DNA from: Tetradesmus obliquus
Lineage: Eukaryota; Chlorophyta; Chlorophyceae; Sphaeropleales; Scenedesmaceae
Length of the DNA stretch: 64,000 bases
NCBI GenBank assembly: GCA_030272155.1
Contig: CP126193.1
Location: 558,001-622,000, forward strand
Reading direction: 5' to 3'
Shown: one piece after another, positions 1-10,641 of the stretch
Layout of the letters: every line of letters begins with the position of its first letter
Numbering within the stretch: position 1 is the stretch's first letter
Notes under the pieces: generated by a model
Databases searched by the model: none
What the model was told of the DNA's origin: nothing
What the model saw: only the letters and a program-made list of their open reading frames with translations
Position numbers and translations under genes: made by a program

Positions 1-246
1 GCTGCCGCGTTGAGATGTGGTATGTGTGCATTGCATTTTGCTCAGTGGGAAGTAGCGGCAACAGTTCCTTGCGGCATACAGAATGGCACGGCAGTAGTGG
101 CGGTGCCGTGGTACATGTTGAAGGCGCCTTGGAATCCACTTGGCTACATGCCTGGCATGGCGGAGAAGTGATTGCACAGCAGCTACATGCCATCAAAGTC
201 TGCTGGGCTGGCCTCTAGCTATTGCCACTGCGGCCTGCTGCCTCAC

Positions 247-1579
247 CTTTTTTGTGGCAGTGGGCCTGGACCTCAAAGAAAACACAGCCTCCAGCTGCAG
301 TGGGATGGTTGCATCAGCGTCGGAAGGCAACAGGCCACCTGTCGGGACTGCTGCTGCTGCTGCTGCTAGTGCAGCTGAAGTAGCAGCACTTAGGCTAGAG
401 GTAGCTGCAGCAAGCGTCCCACTGAGACCTGTCACTGCTACTGCTGCTGCTGCCCCTGCGTCTGCTGCAACTTCCTCCGTCACCACTGTGTCATCCTGTC
501 GGATCTTAACCCGAGGCTGTGCACTCCCGGGATCCTGAGGGATGACATTAAAAACAACATCGACAACGCTGTGGCTGCCTTGTGACCTGAGGTTTATCTT
601 GTCCCTCCCTCGCCCTTTGCCAGGGTCCCCTCCAGCATCCGGGCTGCTGGGGTCACTGCCTGGGAACGGCTGTGCATCACTTCCCACTGGCTGATCTGAG
701 CCATCATCTGCCGCCAAGCCCTGGCACACATACACAAGCGCATCTTCTTCCACGTCCACGATCTGCACGCATGGCAGGTGCAGGAGTGGGGTCAATGCGC
801 CGCGTTTGCAGGTGCAGCGGCACAGCATGTGCAGGCAGCTCAGCGCGACTTTAGTGTTTGAGGATGGCTCTCTCGACAGATGTGTTTGTGTGTGTTGAGT
901 GTGTGTGCGCAGGTGCTGCGCAGGCATGTGTTCAGGCAGTACACCGCCACCTGCAACACCATGCAAATGCACACAGCAGTGCGCCTTGCATGCCTGCAAA
1001 TGCTGGGGTGACATGCAGGTGATCATGAGGTAAGCAACTGCCGAGAGACTGGCAAGGGAGCGGTGGGTGCCACTGCTGCAGCTGCTGGTTCAACTAGCAC
1101 GGTACTGTGCTGCAGCACTGGGGCACCGGCAGAGCAGCAGATGCCAGCTGGCACCAGTGAGTGCAGCAACAATGCCGTGCACCATGCTCATGCCATGTAC
1201 AGTTACAAAGCACCTTCCGCAGAGTGTGTGCACGCAGCTGAAGCACTCATAGCATTTCCAGGTGCGACTGCCAGCAGCAGACAGCTACACACCCACTGCC
1301 AGTGGGCACACGATGTGCCAGGGGCCCACAGCCTGGTTGCAGGTTGCAAGGCTAACTCACCACGTCATCGTCCTGTTCCAAAAGCGATACAAACTCTTGC
1401 TCCGTGCCTCTGAAGGCTACGTTTTCCTTTATTTTGAGGAGCTTGCTGCGTCCGAGTTCAACTGCAGCACCCCTGCCCTTGTTGCTCTTGAAATTGCGCA
1501 GCTTGTCTGGATCACGGTCGCCCTGACAACTTAGCAGCAAAGCTATTAAAGTAAACGCAACTACAGCCTGCCAACGCAT
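247..1579 (-). CDS. Secreted metallopeptidase paralogue, 5' part only
   Basis: Two exons are supported: 1361-1579 and 247-762 (phase 0 junction). The first ATG with a good signal peptide is at 1579 (MRWQAVVAFTLIALLLSCQG); an in-frame ATG at 1606 is possible but would put a polar stretch before the hydrophobic core. Exon 1 ends LLEQDDDV at a GTGAGT donor, matching LLEGDSDL at the same point of the plus-strand gene at 4383. Exon 2 begins IVDVEEDALVYVCQGL, parallel to GVDTTNDALLYQCKTL there, and reaches the SRP motif just before the expected LDF strand of the catalytic domain. It carries an alanine-rich stretch encoded by a CTG/CAG tract (about 346-370). The catalytic exons are not seen; they should lie left of 247 or outside the window. 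A DFDG-like string after an AG near 200 could start the next exon, but the phase is unresolved. It could also be a truncated relic. Confidence 0.6.
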
Positions 1580-2796
1580 GCTGCGTTGCGTCTCAGCGGG
1601 TTGCACCCAATACTGGCGGGTTCAGTTTCACTGAGAATGTGTTTCCATGAACAAAAACCATCAATAGATTACTTTGATGAAAGAAAAACATTGAGCTCTG
1701 GGTCTGGTCTGCTGCGTAGTTCAGAGGCAACAGGGCGACGGCGAGCTACGATAGCAGTGGCCGGGCGCCTGTGCCACGTTGGTCTGGGGGCCCCCTGGTG
1801 CTACGATTTTCGAGTTGATAACTTTATCAGTTTTATGCTTTGAGTTGTCACGTTGGCCCGCTACTGGTCACCAGGGTCGTGGAGCACATGCCGCGTACGC
1901 ACCAGGGCAAGCTGAAGTGCGCACTTCGGCATGCCTAGCCCAGCCGATGCATCCACGGCATCGATGAGGAACCAGGGACGTCTGAATGCAGTAATCCCTC
2001 TTAACAATTGGCTCCATCCTCTTTTGAAATAGCAAATCTTGCGGTGATGAACGTCCAGCCTGGACCTGGCACCTGGCAGGTGTGCATGAGACAGGCAGTC
2101 CAGGCAGTACAGCTTTCGTTGCTGTTGCAGCTGCAGTCTGACAGTTTCAAGCATGGTAAATGCACAGCCGTTCACCTGCAAGCAATGCTGGTCCAGAAGC
2201 CCCCCTGCCCGCTCCAAGTGCTGCGTTGTGGCACTACTTCGTTGTGAAAGCGTCATGAGATCAGGCATAGTAAGCTGCAGAAAATCAAGGCCGCAGGTGC
2301 GAATGCGCACAGGACATGTGGTATGTGCAGCTTTCCATCACATACAACCGAATGCTGGGTTTTTGGCCTGAATTGTCGGACAGGGCTGAGTGCATTGGAT
2401 CTCTCAATCCTCTGTGCAGAAGGAAAGCTGTGAAAACAGCACTTCCTTTGTAGCATAAGACTTGCTGTGTTGACTCAACATGAGGGACTCATGTGACATG
2501 AGTCCTGGAAGCTCTGGCAGTTACCGCAGCCTGCGCTGAGTGCTGGCAGACTTGAAGCAAGTGCAACTATGCCGCAACAGCGGCTGTTTGCACCAACTGC
2601 CCACCCTGTGGCATGAGAACTGGCATATAAACCATGCGATTCAAACTACTTGAATCGGCTGTTTGGTGGTATGTTGTGCGGATGCCTGCTGTGCGTGTTG
2701 GTGCAACACGATTGCTGTCAAGTCGGGTGGGAAACTGATAGTCTCCGTTGGAGTTGAGGGTGAGGAGAGGGGGGCGGGAGGGACTCGCTGAAGTGG

Positions 2797-2931
2797 TACA
2801 GAGACAGGGACCTGAACTCGCGGTCGGACTCGCCACTCGAACAGCCTGCATTCACATGTACGCTTGAAGATGCGCAGCTGAGCATGACCAGTGTCCTGTG
2901 GGATCCTGGCTTTGTCTAGAATTTGTCATTT
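2797..2931. repeat. Dispersed repeat, copy 1
   Basis: Shares an 18-bp block at its left end (TACAGAGACAGGGACCTG, 2797-2814) and a roughly 70-bp right end (2862-2931, including CCTGGCTTTGTCTAGAAT) with the copy at 3336-3760, in the same orientation. The left block is preceded by a weak tRNA A-box-like string. The class is unknown; it could be a non-autonomous element. Confidence 0.5.
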
Positions 2932-3335
2932 GACATGTGTGCCGTCACATGTACACACATAACCTCTCTGTCAACAGCTTGTACCATGTGCATGACCTGC
3001 CGAGCAAGTGCTCTCAGAGGCCTGTCCTTGTCCTTCTCTAGTTTACGCACGGAAGAGCATAGGCTCAAGCAGGCTTGCCTGCCTCCGAAGCGTAGGACTT
3101 GTAACTTGCAACTCTCAGAGGCTTTTGCTTACCTGAGAGTTGGATGCGGCGAGTTGCAAGGAGTTGCATGTGAGCTGCGGGCTGGGCGTGCAGCGACTGG
3201 GTGAGTTCCAGCGGTGAGCCAGATCGCAAGTCCAGGTTCCTGATTCTGTGCGAGCTCAGCAAACTGCCCCTCTCTCCTCTCCCTCTACTCCGGGCAGGGG
3301 ACAATCATCAGCTGAGGGGTGGTTAGCCGAGTTAG

Positions 3336-3760
3336 TACAGAGACAGGGACCTGGGCTCGTGATCCGGCCAGTCATGTTCTGGCCTGTGTGTCACCAGGTG
3401 TTACTGCAACAACCTTAAGGTTGTCACAGCAACCCTGTGGCAAGTTGAGGCGTGGCAATAACCATTGCTGTTCAGAGCCAGCAACAAGCTGGCAGCGTCA
3501 ACCATTTCTGGGTGGCGCTTGATGTTCAGCCGGAAGAGGCTCGTTCCGCTTGTCCGCCTGTGAACGGATGTTGATGGCCCTCCATGCACTGCGAGCACAC
3601 AGCTATGGTGCCGGGCAGCCGTGCCTACGTGAGCAGCCCACCACTCGGAGTGCCAGGCGACTTTGGCGGGGGTCTTCTGGCTCAGCATTGCTTGAAGGTA
3701 CGCAGCTGTGTATGACCAGCGTGCTTCGGCATCCTGGCTTTGTCTAGAATTCGTCATTTT
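3336..3760. repeat. Dispersed repeat, copy 2 (longer)
   Basis: Has the same left block (3336-3353) and right end (3691-3760) as the copy at 2797-2931, but with about 290 bp more between them, including the palindrome at 3409-3424. Either copy 1 lost its middle or copy 2 took an insertion. No terminal inverted repeats or coding sequence were recognised. Confidence 0.45.
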
Positions 3761-4382
3761 ACAGCCCGCACCATTGGCGGCGCCGCGCCGCAGTGGCACT
3801 GCTGTGTGGTCACACACCGTGTACTCACACATCTACTCCATGATACCCCATGTTGACCCCATGTTGATTTTATGTCAACATCTACGCCCTCGTGGTGATG
3901 ATGGCACATCTACGCCCTCTTTGGGGACACTGTGGCATGCAGAAGGGATGCAGAGGATCCGATGCGCTGTTCTTGCTAGCCATATGAGCAGCTGCTACTT
4001 CTAATCAGATATATAATGGAGATTCCAAGTTACACTGTCGAGAGCAACATGGTTTCATTGCAGTGCTGTTGCTGCCGTGCAAGTGATCACCTGTCATGTA
4101 CTGCGAGTGCGACACTGGCACATGGATTACAGAACATCATCTGGAATAGCACAGATGGGGTGTCGTCACGACCCAAAATAAGGAAGCAATTAAATATAAC
4201 TCTAATGAATGGGCGGCCATACGCCTGAGGGCTTACGGCCGATCTGGTTTGCGTACGCCAGACTGGCAGAGGCACTTCTCACCAGCAGCAACTCCACTCT
4301 TTTCGCCGCAGCTTATCCATACCTCCTACACAATACTTACATTGAGACGCATCTTTAATTTATATTCACGAACAGCCATGCC

Positions 4383-5446
4383 ATGATGGGGGTTTTCAAG
4401 CAGGTTCGCCTGTCTTCTCTGATGCTTGTGTTGTGGCTGCTGTTTCTCGGTGAAATTGCAACAGCTGCAGCGTCTTCAGGATTAGGGCCACGGGCACTGC
4501 TGCAGCAGCCCACAGGCGTAAGCACAAAAACCTCAGTGCCGGGGACAACTCAAAGTAGCGGAGCGTCACAAGGAAAGGATCCACCCGGTTATGTATTTGA
4601 TGTCAAGTCGCGTGGTGGAGCGAAGAAGTTCCTAGACTCGCTTGGTGCCAGCAAGGTGGAGCGCATCCTGAGGAACAGCAAACAGAAAGGTGGCAGAGCT
4701 CAGCTGGAAAAATTACTAGAAGGCGACTCTGATCTAGTGAGTATCTATAGATGGAGCAGCTTAACTTCCTGCAGCAGTTCATTGATGTGCTGCAATCATT
4801 GGCCAGACTACAACCCACCATGACAGCCGTGACAGCAGCAGCGTCTACATAGGATGAGAGCAGGCAGCAATGAGGTTCATTTGGTTTCCTCAGCTTATCA
4901 TCTTCGATTGTACCATGACGCATATTTTACAAAGCAAGCAGCAGCCACAGCAGCACTAACTTTGACAGGGACCCTTGCCAGCCAGCATCTTCCTGCTGAA
5001 CGCACATCAGCAATGTTGGCAGCACAGCTGCATCGGCTGCGCACATGCACTGGTTTGCACAGCAGCAGCTAACACTGCTCTCTTAGAACGCATGGCAGCC
5101 TGCAGCAATGCTGCAGCTCCTGCTACGGCTGCTGTCAACCACTGCATATTATCAATCGTGCAGCTTGCAGCAGCTCAAACGCCTCTTGCTGCTACTGCTG
5201 CTGCTACTGCTGCCTGGTGTGTGATGCAGGGTGTTGACACGACAAATGACGCGCTGCTGTACCAGTGCAAGACGCTGGCGTCCACTGTGACATCTGAGCA
5301 GCTTGCAGCAACGCAGACGGGAACAGCAGCAGCAGCAAACGTATCAGCAAGCAGCATTGACGCTGCAGCGTTTGCGTTCACCTCTCGTCCTGGAGCCCCT
5401 TACAAGCTCTGGTTGGATTTTGTTGGCAGCGTAATCACTGGATCAG
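4383..5446 (+). other. Signal peptide and prodomain exons of the metallopeptidase
   Basis: Exon 1 (4383-4736) starts MMGVFKQVRLSSLMLVLW, a basic start plus a hydrophobic core ending near ATAAAS. It continues into a prodomain-like stretch ending LEKLLEGDSDL. Exon 2 (5230-5446) gives GVDTTNDALLYQCKTL, a Ser/Thr/Ala-rich linker, then FTSRPGAPYKLWLDFVG, the entry strand of the catalytic domain. The same two-exon pattern, with the same phase 0 junction, is present in the minus-strand paralogue at 247-1579. A lone cysteine in DALLYQC (conserved as VYVC in the paralogue) could act as a cysteine switch. That is inference. Confidence 0.75.
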
Positions 5447-7873
5447 GTGGGCCTGCCACACATCTCCCTCCTGCATGTGGATTAGGTGCTTGCCCAGTGA
5501 CCCTGTCACTGGCTCAGCAACGGGCTGTGTCGCCACCGTTCAGCACACATTTTTTGCTGCAAGATGCAACGACAAGCTGAAATGGTTCCTGAGCAGTCCC
5601 TGCAACAATTTGTGGCATCTGCCAAACAAACAAGCGGCCGCGCACCACCCCGCGGTCTTGCTGACGGCCTGCTGTTGGATTGCTGCTGTGCAGTGTGGAA
5701 CTCTAGGGCATCCACCATCCTCATTCCACCTTATGATACGGTGAGCCTGCGTGAGGGATAGAAGCAGCAGGCGACGCAACTGATTGCAATGCTGCACTCT
5801 GCACTGGCACACACTGCGGCAAAGCAGAGCCTCAGACATGCCTTGCCACACATGGCATGCCTTGCTGCAGTTCACAGTCTGCGTTGTTCTTGAAGCCAAC
5901 AAGAGTAACATGCATTGCCAAAACGCTGCATTCGATATTCGACGTGTGTTGAAAATGTGTTTTTTGCCTGCAGGATGGGGACGTGTCGACGTTCAGCAGG
6001 TGAACCACGAAAGTTGACAGGGCAGGTTATGCGCAATGCATCCTGAAAATCAAAGAGTCACTGGACAAGCGCATGCGGCAGCAGTCGCAAGGTTCCAGCC
6101 GGTCAAGTGTGTGTTTTGCAACACAGCAGAGAGATGTGCACGGCTGTTGGTTGCCTGCGGTTGCTGTTGTGCTGCAACTGTATTGTTGTGTGTGCCACTG
6201 CTGCTGCACTACACAGCAGCTACCTTGCGCAAGCTGACAGACGCATTGCCAGCAATGTGCATGTTTGTCTGTGCTGTTGTTCTGCCTGCAGCTCCGAGAT
6301 CAATGACATGCAGGCAATTTGCAAGGCGGTGGCTGAAGGTGAGCACTGAGGATGCTCATCAGCACTACTTACAACCGTGCAGCACAGCACCCACGCCCTG
6401 CGCAACACAGTAGCGTGCAGTCGACCAGACGCATTGGAGCACAGAGCATAATCCTGTTTGTAAGCCGTGTCAACACTCCTGCCCTGCAAGCCATGCGTGA
6501 GAGCACCTTGCTGCTATTGCGGGTTTTGCTTTGTTGTTGCGTTCTATGGTGCAAAACTACAGCAACTCTAAGGCCACCACCTGCAGCAGCTGCTGGCTGG
6601 CACCACATCAGAGTGCAAGGCGTGTCTGTGACTCACAGCTTCTCATGCAGCCTCACGCAACTCAGCGTATGCGTGTCCAACGGCTACTGGAAGCATGCCT
6701 TATGTCACTGCTGTTGTGGCTGCGCATTCGCCTGCTGCCTGCGCTGTCACAGACTACGCGCCTTTCAACATCGATGTCACGTCCATCCCTCCTCCTGCTG
6801 ACGCTTCGCCTGCCACCTACATGCGTGTTGCCATCGGTGAGTGAACTTGGTGTTGTCATCAGTGAGTGAACCTGTTGTTGTCATCGGTGAGTAAACCTGG
6901 TGTTTTCACCGGTGAGTAAGGCTAGTGTTTTCATCAGTGAGTGAACCTGGTGTTGTCATCGGTGCGAAAACCTGGTGTGCTGCAAGCCTGGTGGGAAGCA
7001 GCCTGGTGGGAAGCAGCCTGGAAGCCTGGTGGGAAGCAGCCACCCGGATGGAAAGTTGCTTAGCGATGATGCACAGCCCTGCCTCACAGCATGTGGTTGA
7101 CAGCAGATCATCTTCTGCATTGGCGCACTGTAACAGCACCAATACTAGCCTTGTAAGACATGCACAGCCTTCCTGGTTTGCTTCACGCGCACCAGTCCAC
7201 AGGCGCTGCTCATCCACACCATTGCTTGTCTCACCGCATGCGGCCCTGCGCTGTGCGCACACAAACAGGAGGCGGAGGGGAGTGGTTCAGCGGCAGTGCT
7301 GGTGGAGTAGCCTACAAGAATGCCTTTGGCAATGACACCGGGTTCCTGCAGCCAGCGTTTGTCTTCCCTAAGGTGGGTCCAATCCTAAAGCCGAACTGTA
7401 AGTAAAACTTGGACTGCTTATTGGATGCTCGCGTGCTTGATCCTGGTATGTTCACGCCGCTTGGTAGCATCAGTCACAACAAGCAGCCTCAGGTGCTCAC
7501 TGTTACATCAAGCAGTTTGGTACCTCCACACAAGTGGTTCAGAAAAATGTCGGTCTCCACGTGTTGTGCCTTGCTGGCTTCAATCCTCGCAGAGGCTTGG
7601 ACCCGACAACCCGAAGCACATCTGGGAGGCCGTGTCACATGAGGGTGAGCCTGCAGCTGTTGTGCACGTTGCGTCGTAGGTATGCTGCAGAGCTTGCAGA
7701 TGCCCCACGCATTACGCCTCCAGTGCTGCGCGTCAGCCTTGCACATGTATAATGACAAGCAACCGAATGTCGCATGCAAGCTGTTGGTAGATGAGCAGCA
7801 GTGCACCATTGGCCCGATGCGCCTCATGCAGTGCGGTGTCTGATGTTCTTTCCTGCTGCTGCTGCTGCTGCTG

Positions 7874-7908
<35 letters not shown>

Positions 7909-8677
7909 ACATCTGCTTGTGACTGTTGTGTTTGTCCCTGCAGCTGGCCACACGCTTGGGCTGGACCAGTGAGTGGTTGGTGTAGCTGTGGAGCCCTTGC
8001 TCATCATCATCATCATCATGTTACCCATCAAGCCATAGCATCAGCACCATCGGCCCCTTGCCCTTACCCTTGCTGTCTGCCCAGCCTCCTGATCACCATC
8101 TTGCAAGCATCAAGCAGCAGCTGCATGTTGCTGATCACCTTCTGTATGTGCACAGATCCTGCTGCGGCTGCAAGCCAGAGCGCTGTGAGCATGCAGTGGC
8201 TAGATCCATCAAAGGCACAGGTGGCAGAAGAATATAGCCTGGGGTGTTGCTACATCGAAGGTGCTGCTGTTGCACTGCCTGGAGCCGCAGCTGTGCTCGT
8301 GCTGTGCCACTCATCTGTGTTGTTGTTATCGTTGTTGCTGTTGTTGTAATGCAGCGACGGTGTGAGGAACGCGGACGGGAGCGGCAGCCCGTACTATGAA
8401 GGAGCCAACGGCTGGGCACCCGTGATGGTGTGTGGCACTGCGGTGCCTTTGTTGAACTGCTTCTGCAGCACCTCTTCAATGCAGATAATCCCAGCTGTCC
8501 ACGCGTTTGACACCTGCATCCAAGCAGCAAGAGCATCGCAGTAGCTCTTCAACAGTGATGCTCAGACCTCTGTCAGGAACGAGGGTTGAACAAGAAGCAT
8601 GTCGCGCATGGGCGGTCTGCAGGCCTGCTGACACTGTGCAGAATCTTCCATTCTGCAAAGAGGCTGAGATGTGACTG

Positions 8678-8718
<41 letters not shown>

Positions 8719-10596
8719 TTGTGCTGTTCATTGCTCTGGCGCTCCTTCCCCGCCTGCTGCAAATCTGCTGCTCAGGGTGTGGGTGAGCATCAACAGCTAT
8801 TCATGCGTGCTGCTTGTTTCAATTATGCATAACCATGTGTATCCTTCTGGTTATGCATGGAGTCGCTGCTTCCTACATAATAATGCAGAGCAGGGCGGAT
8901 GCGTTGCCAGTGATGGTCCTTCATTGCACCCGCATGTGAATCATTGCCAGCATCATACTCTGTTGAATACCATGCATTCTGCTCCCTGAGCAAACAGGCA
9001 AGGACCTAAGGCGCTGAACCCAACTTTGCTGCCCTGTCCTGTTGCACAGGTTACTACCAGCCGCTGACACAATGGAGCAAGGGTGAGTGCCACTGCCCAC
9101 ATATGACCTGCGTTGACTTGAAGCACGTGGATTGGCGAGTCTTGAACATCAGTCACATGTAACCATGTAGTGTTTGGCAGCTCTCCAGATCATCGCCTAG
9201 CACGACGTTGTCTGCACACTCATCCAGTAGCGCAGCGCAACGCAAGTTGCAGCTGCAACGAGCACGCATGCAACACTCAAGTGCCGACTGCTTGCGTGCA
9301 ACCAAGGCATGTGCCTAACCTGATGGGCTGTGGTGTGATGTGCTGTGCTGGCTGCCCCTGCAGGCGAATACCCTGGAGCCAACAACGTGAGTTATAAGAA
9401 TTCAGCACTGGCCATCAGTCCACTGCTGTTCAGTCACAAACAACATTACGCAGGCACAGCCGCTCCAATTGTCAACACCACAAAATCTTCGGAGGCTGAT
9501 ACAACAGCTATGCAGATGCAATGCACCTATAGCACAGTGGCTGTCCTGATAACCCCACCGCTGTTCATATCCTGCATCTGCTTCCAGCTGAATTCATAGT
9601 GAGCAGCCCGACTGTCCACCAGCATTCCAGATGCCAGGCTTTCGCTGCTGTTGTTGCCGTTGGCCTCTTGCTTTTCTAAACTTCACACGTTGCTCGTGTT
9701 GCTTGCAGTTGGAGGATGACGTGGCAATTATCAGCAGCGGCATTGGCTGGGCTCCCACAGCAGCCGGCAGCAGCATCGCGGCAGCCGCCATGATGGCGAG
9801 CATGCCCAGTGGCAACGGCATCACCAGCATTGCAGCAGCAGACGGCGTGCTGGCAGCCGCCGGCACGCCGGCAGTGTTTGGCTTCCGAGCCGTCCAGGGC
9901 CTGGCTACCGTCTCCGCCAACGGCATCGTCCCGTGGGCTGGCACAATACCGCAGACTGATATCGACCTGGCGATGAACATCACGGATGCACAGGGCAACG
10001 TCCTGCGCAGCGTGGACCCTGCGGATACGCTCGCCATACCAGCAAACAGCTTCGTGCTGCCTGCAGATGGCACCTACTACATTTGGGTGGCCGGTACAGG
10101 CCTGGCCGGCAACTACAGCAGCTATGGGAGCATGGGCCAGTACTTCCTGCAGGTGGAATATGCTGCTGCGGCTGACCCGCAGCAGGCTGCTGCGCAAAGG
10201 TGGGTTGCACGGCCTGCTTGATTGTAGCGCTCGATTGGTGTATGTGTCTTGAAGTCATGTCGGCTGCGCTTGTCGTGAAAGTGCGTGCGCGAGGGTGTCG
10301 ACGGCGAACAACAAAACCTAGCTGTGTCAATGCCATACGCCCTGTTCAGCCACCACACGACCTTTTGTGCATCCTACATATCATGCGTGCTTGCTTTGCA
10401 GCTGTTGCCGTTGCATTCCCGCAGCACGCTTTGAACATAACGATAATGCACAACTGAAGTGCGTGTTACCCACAGCGACGTTGCAACGCCACCGCAGCAC
10501 GTTTCCAGCACAGCCAACTCATTGCTGCTGGCATCGAGCCCACCTGTCCGGCTTTGTTCCTGTTTCTTGCACTCATGCCCCGCTTGTAACACGCTG

Positions 10597-10641
<45 letters not shown>

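Larger units (their letters stand above)
1580..4382. other. Divergent intergenic region between two peptidase paralogues
   Basis: About 2.8 kb separates the start codons of the two head-to-head paralogues, so any shared promoter should lie here. I see no convincing TATA box or coding exon. It holds two copies of a dispersed repeat (2797-2931 and 3336-3760), and a perfect 16-bp palindrome at 3409-3424 (ACAACCTTAAGGTTGT). The open frames in this stretch have no splice context or recognisable protein features. Confidence 0.5.
5230..9386 (+). other. Metzincin catalytic domain exons
   Basis: Successive exons read TGSVWNSRAST, IPPYDT, DGDVSTFS, SEINDMQAICKAVAED, YAPFNIDVTS, GGVAYKNAFGN, PAFVFPK, RLGPDNPKHIWEAVSHE, AGHTLGLD, HDGVRNADG, YYEGANGWAPVM, YYQPLTQWSKG, EYPGANN. 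Three histidines and the catalytic glutamate fit HExxHxxGxxH; the methionine of WAPVM is the Met-turn. Four exons are tiny (26, 25, 33 and 23 nt). The zinc motif is split over three exons: HE plus one base in 7593-7644, GHTLGLD in 7944-7968, and the last His at 8355. Relatives known to me usually have a Gly-containing stretch between Met and YY, whereas the best in-phase join here gives M-V-C-Y-Y. Confidence 0.85.

Noticed and set aside
3315-3366. tRNA gene
   Set aside because: A-box- and B-box-like strings occur, but no cloverleaf or anticodon arm can be drawn. They belong to the dispersed repeat.
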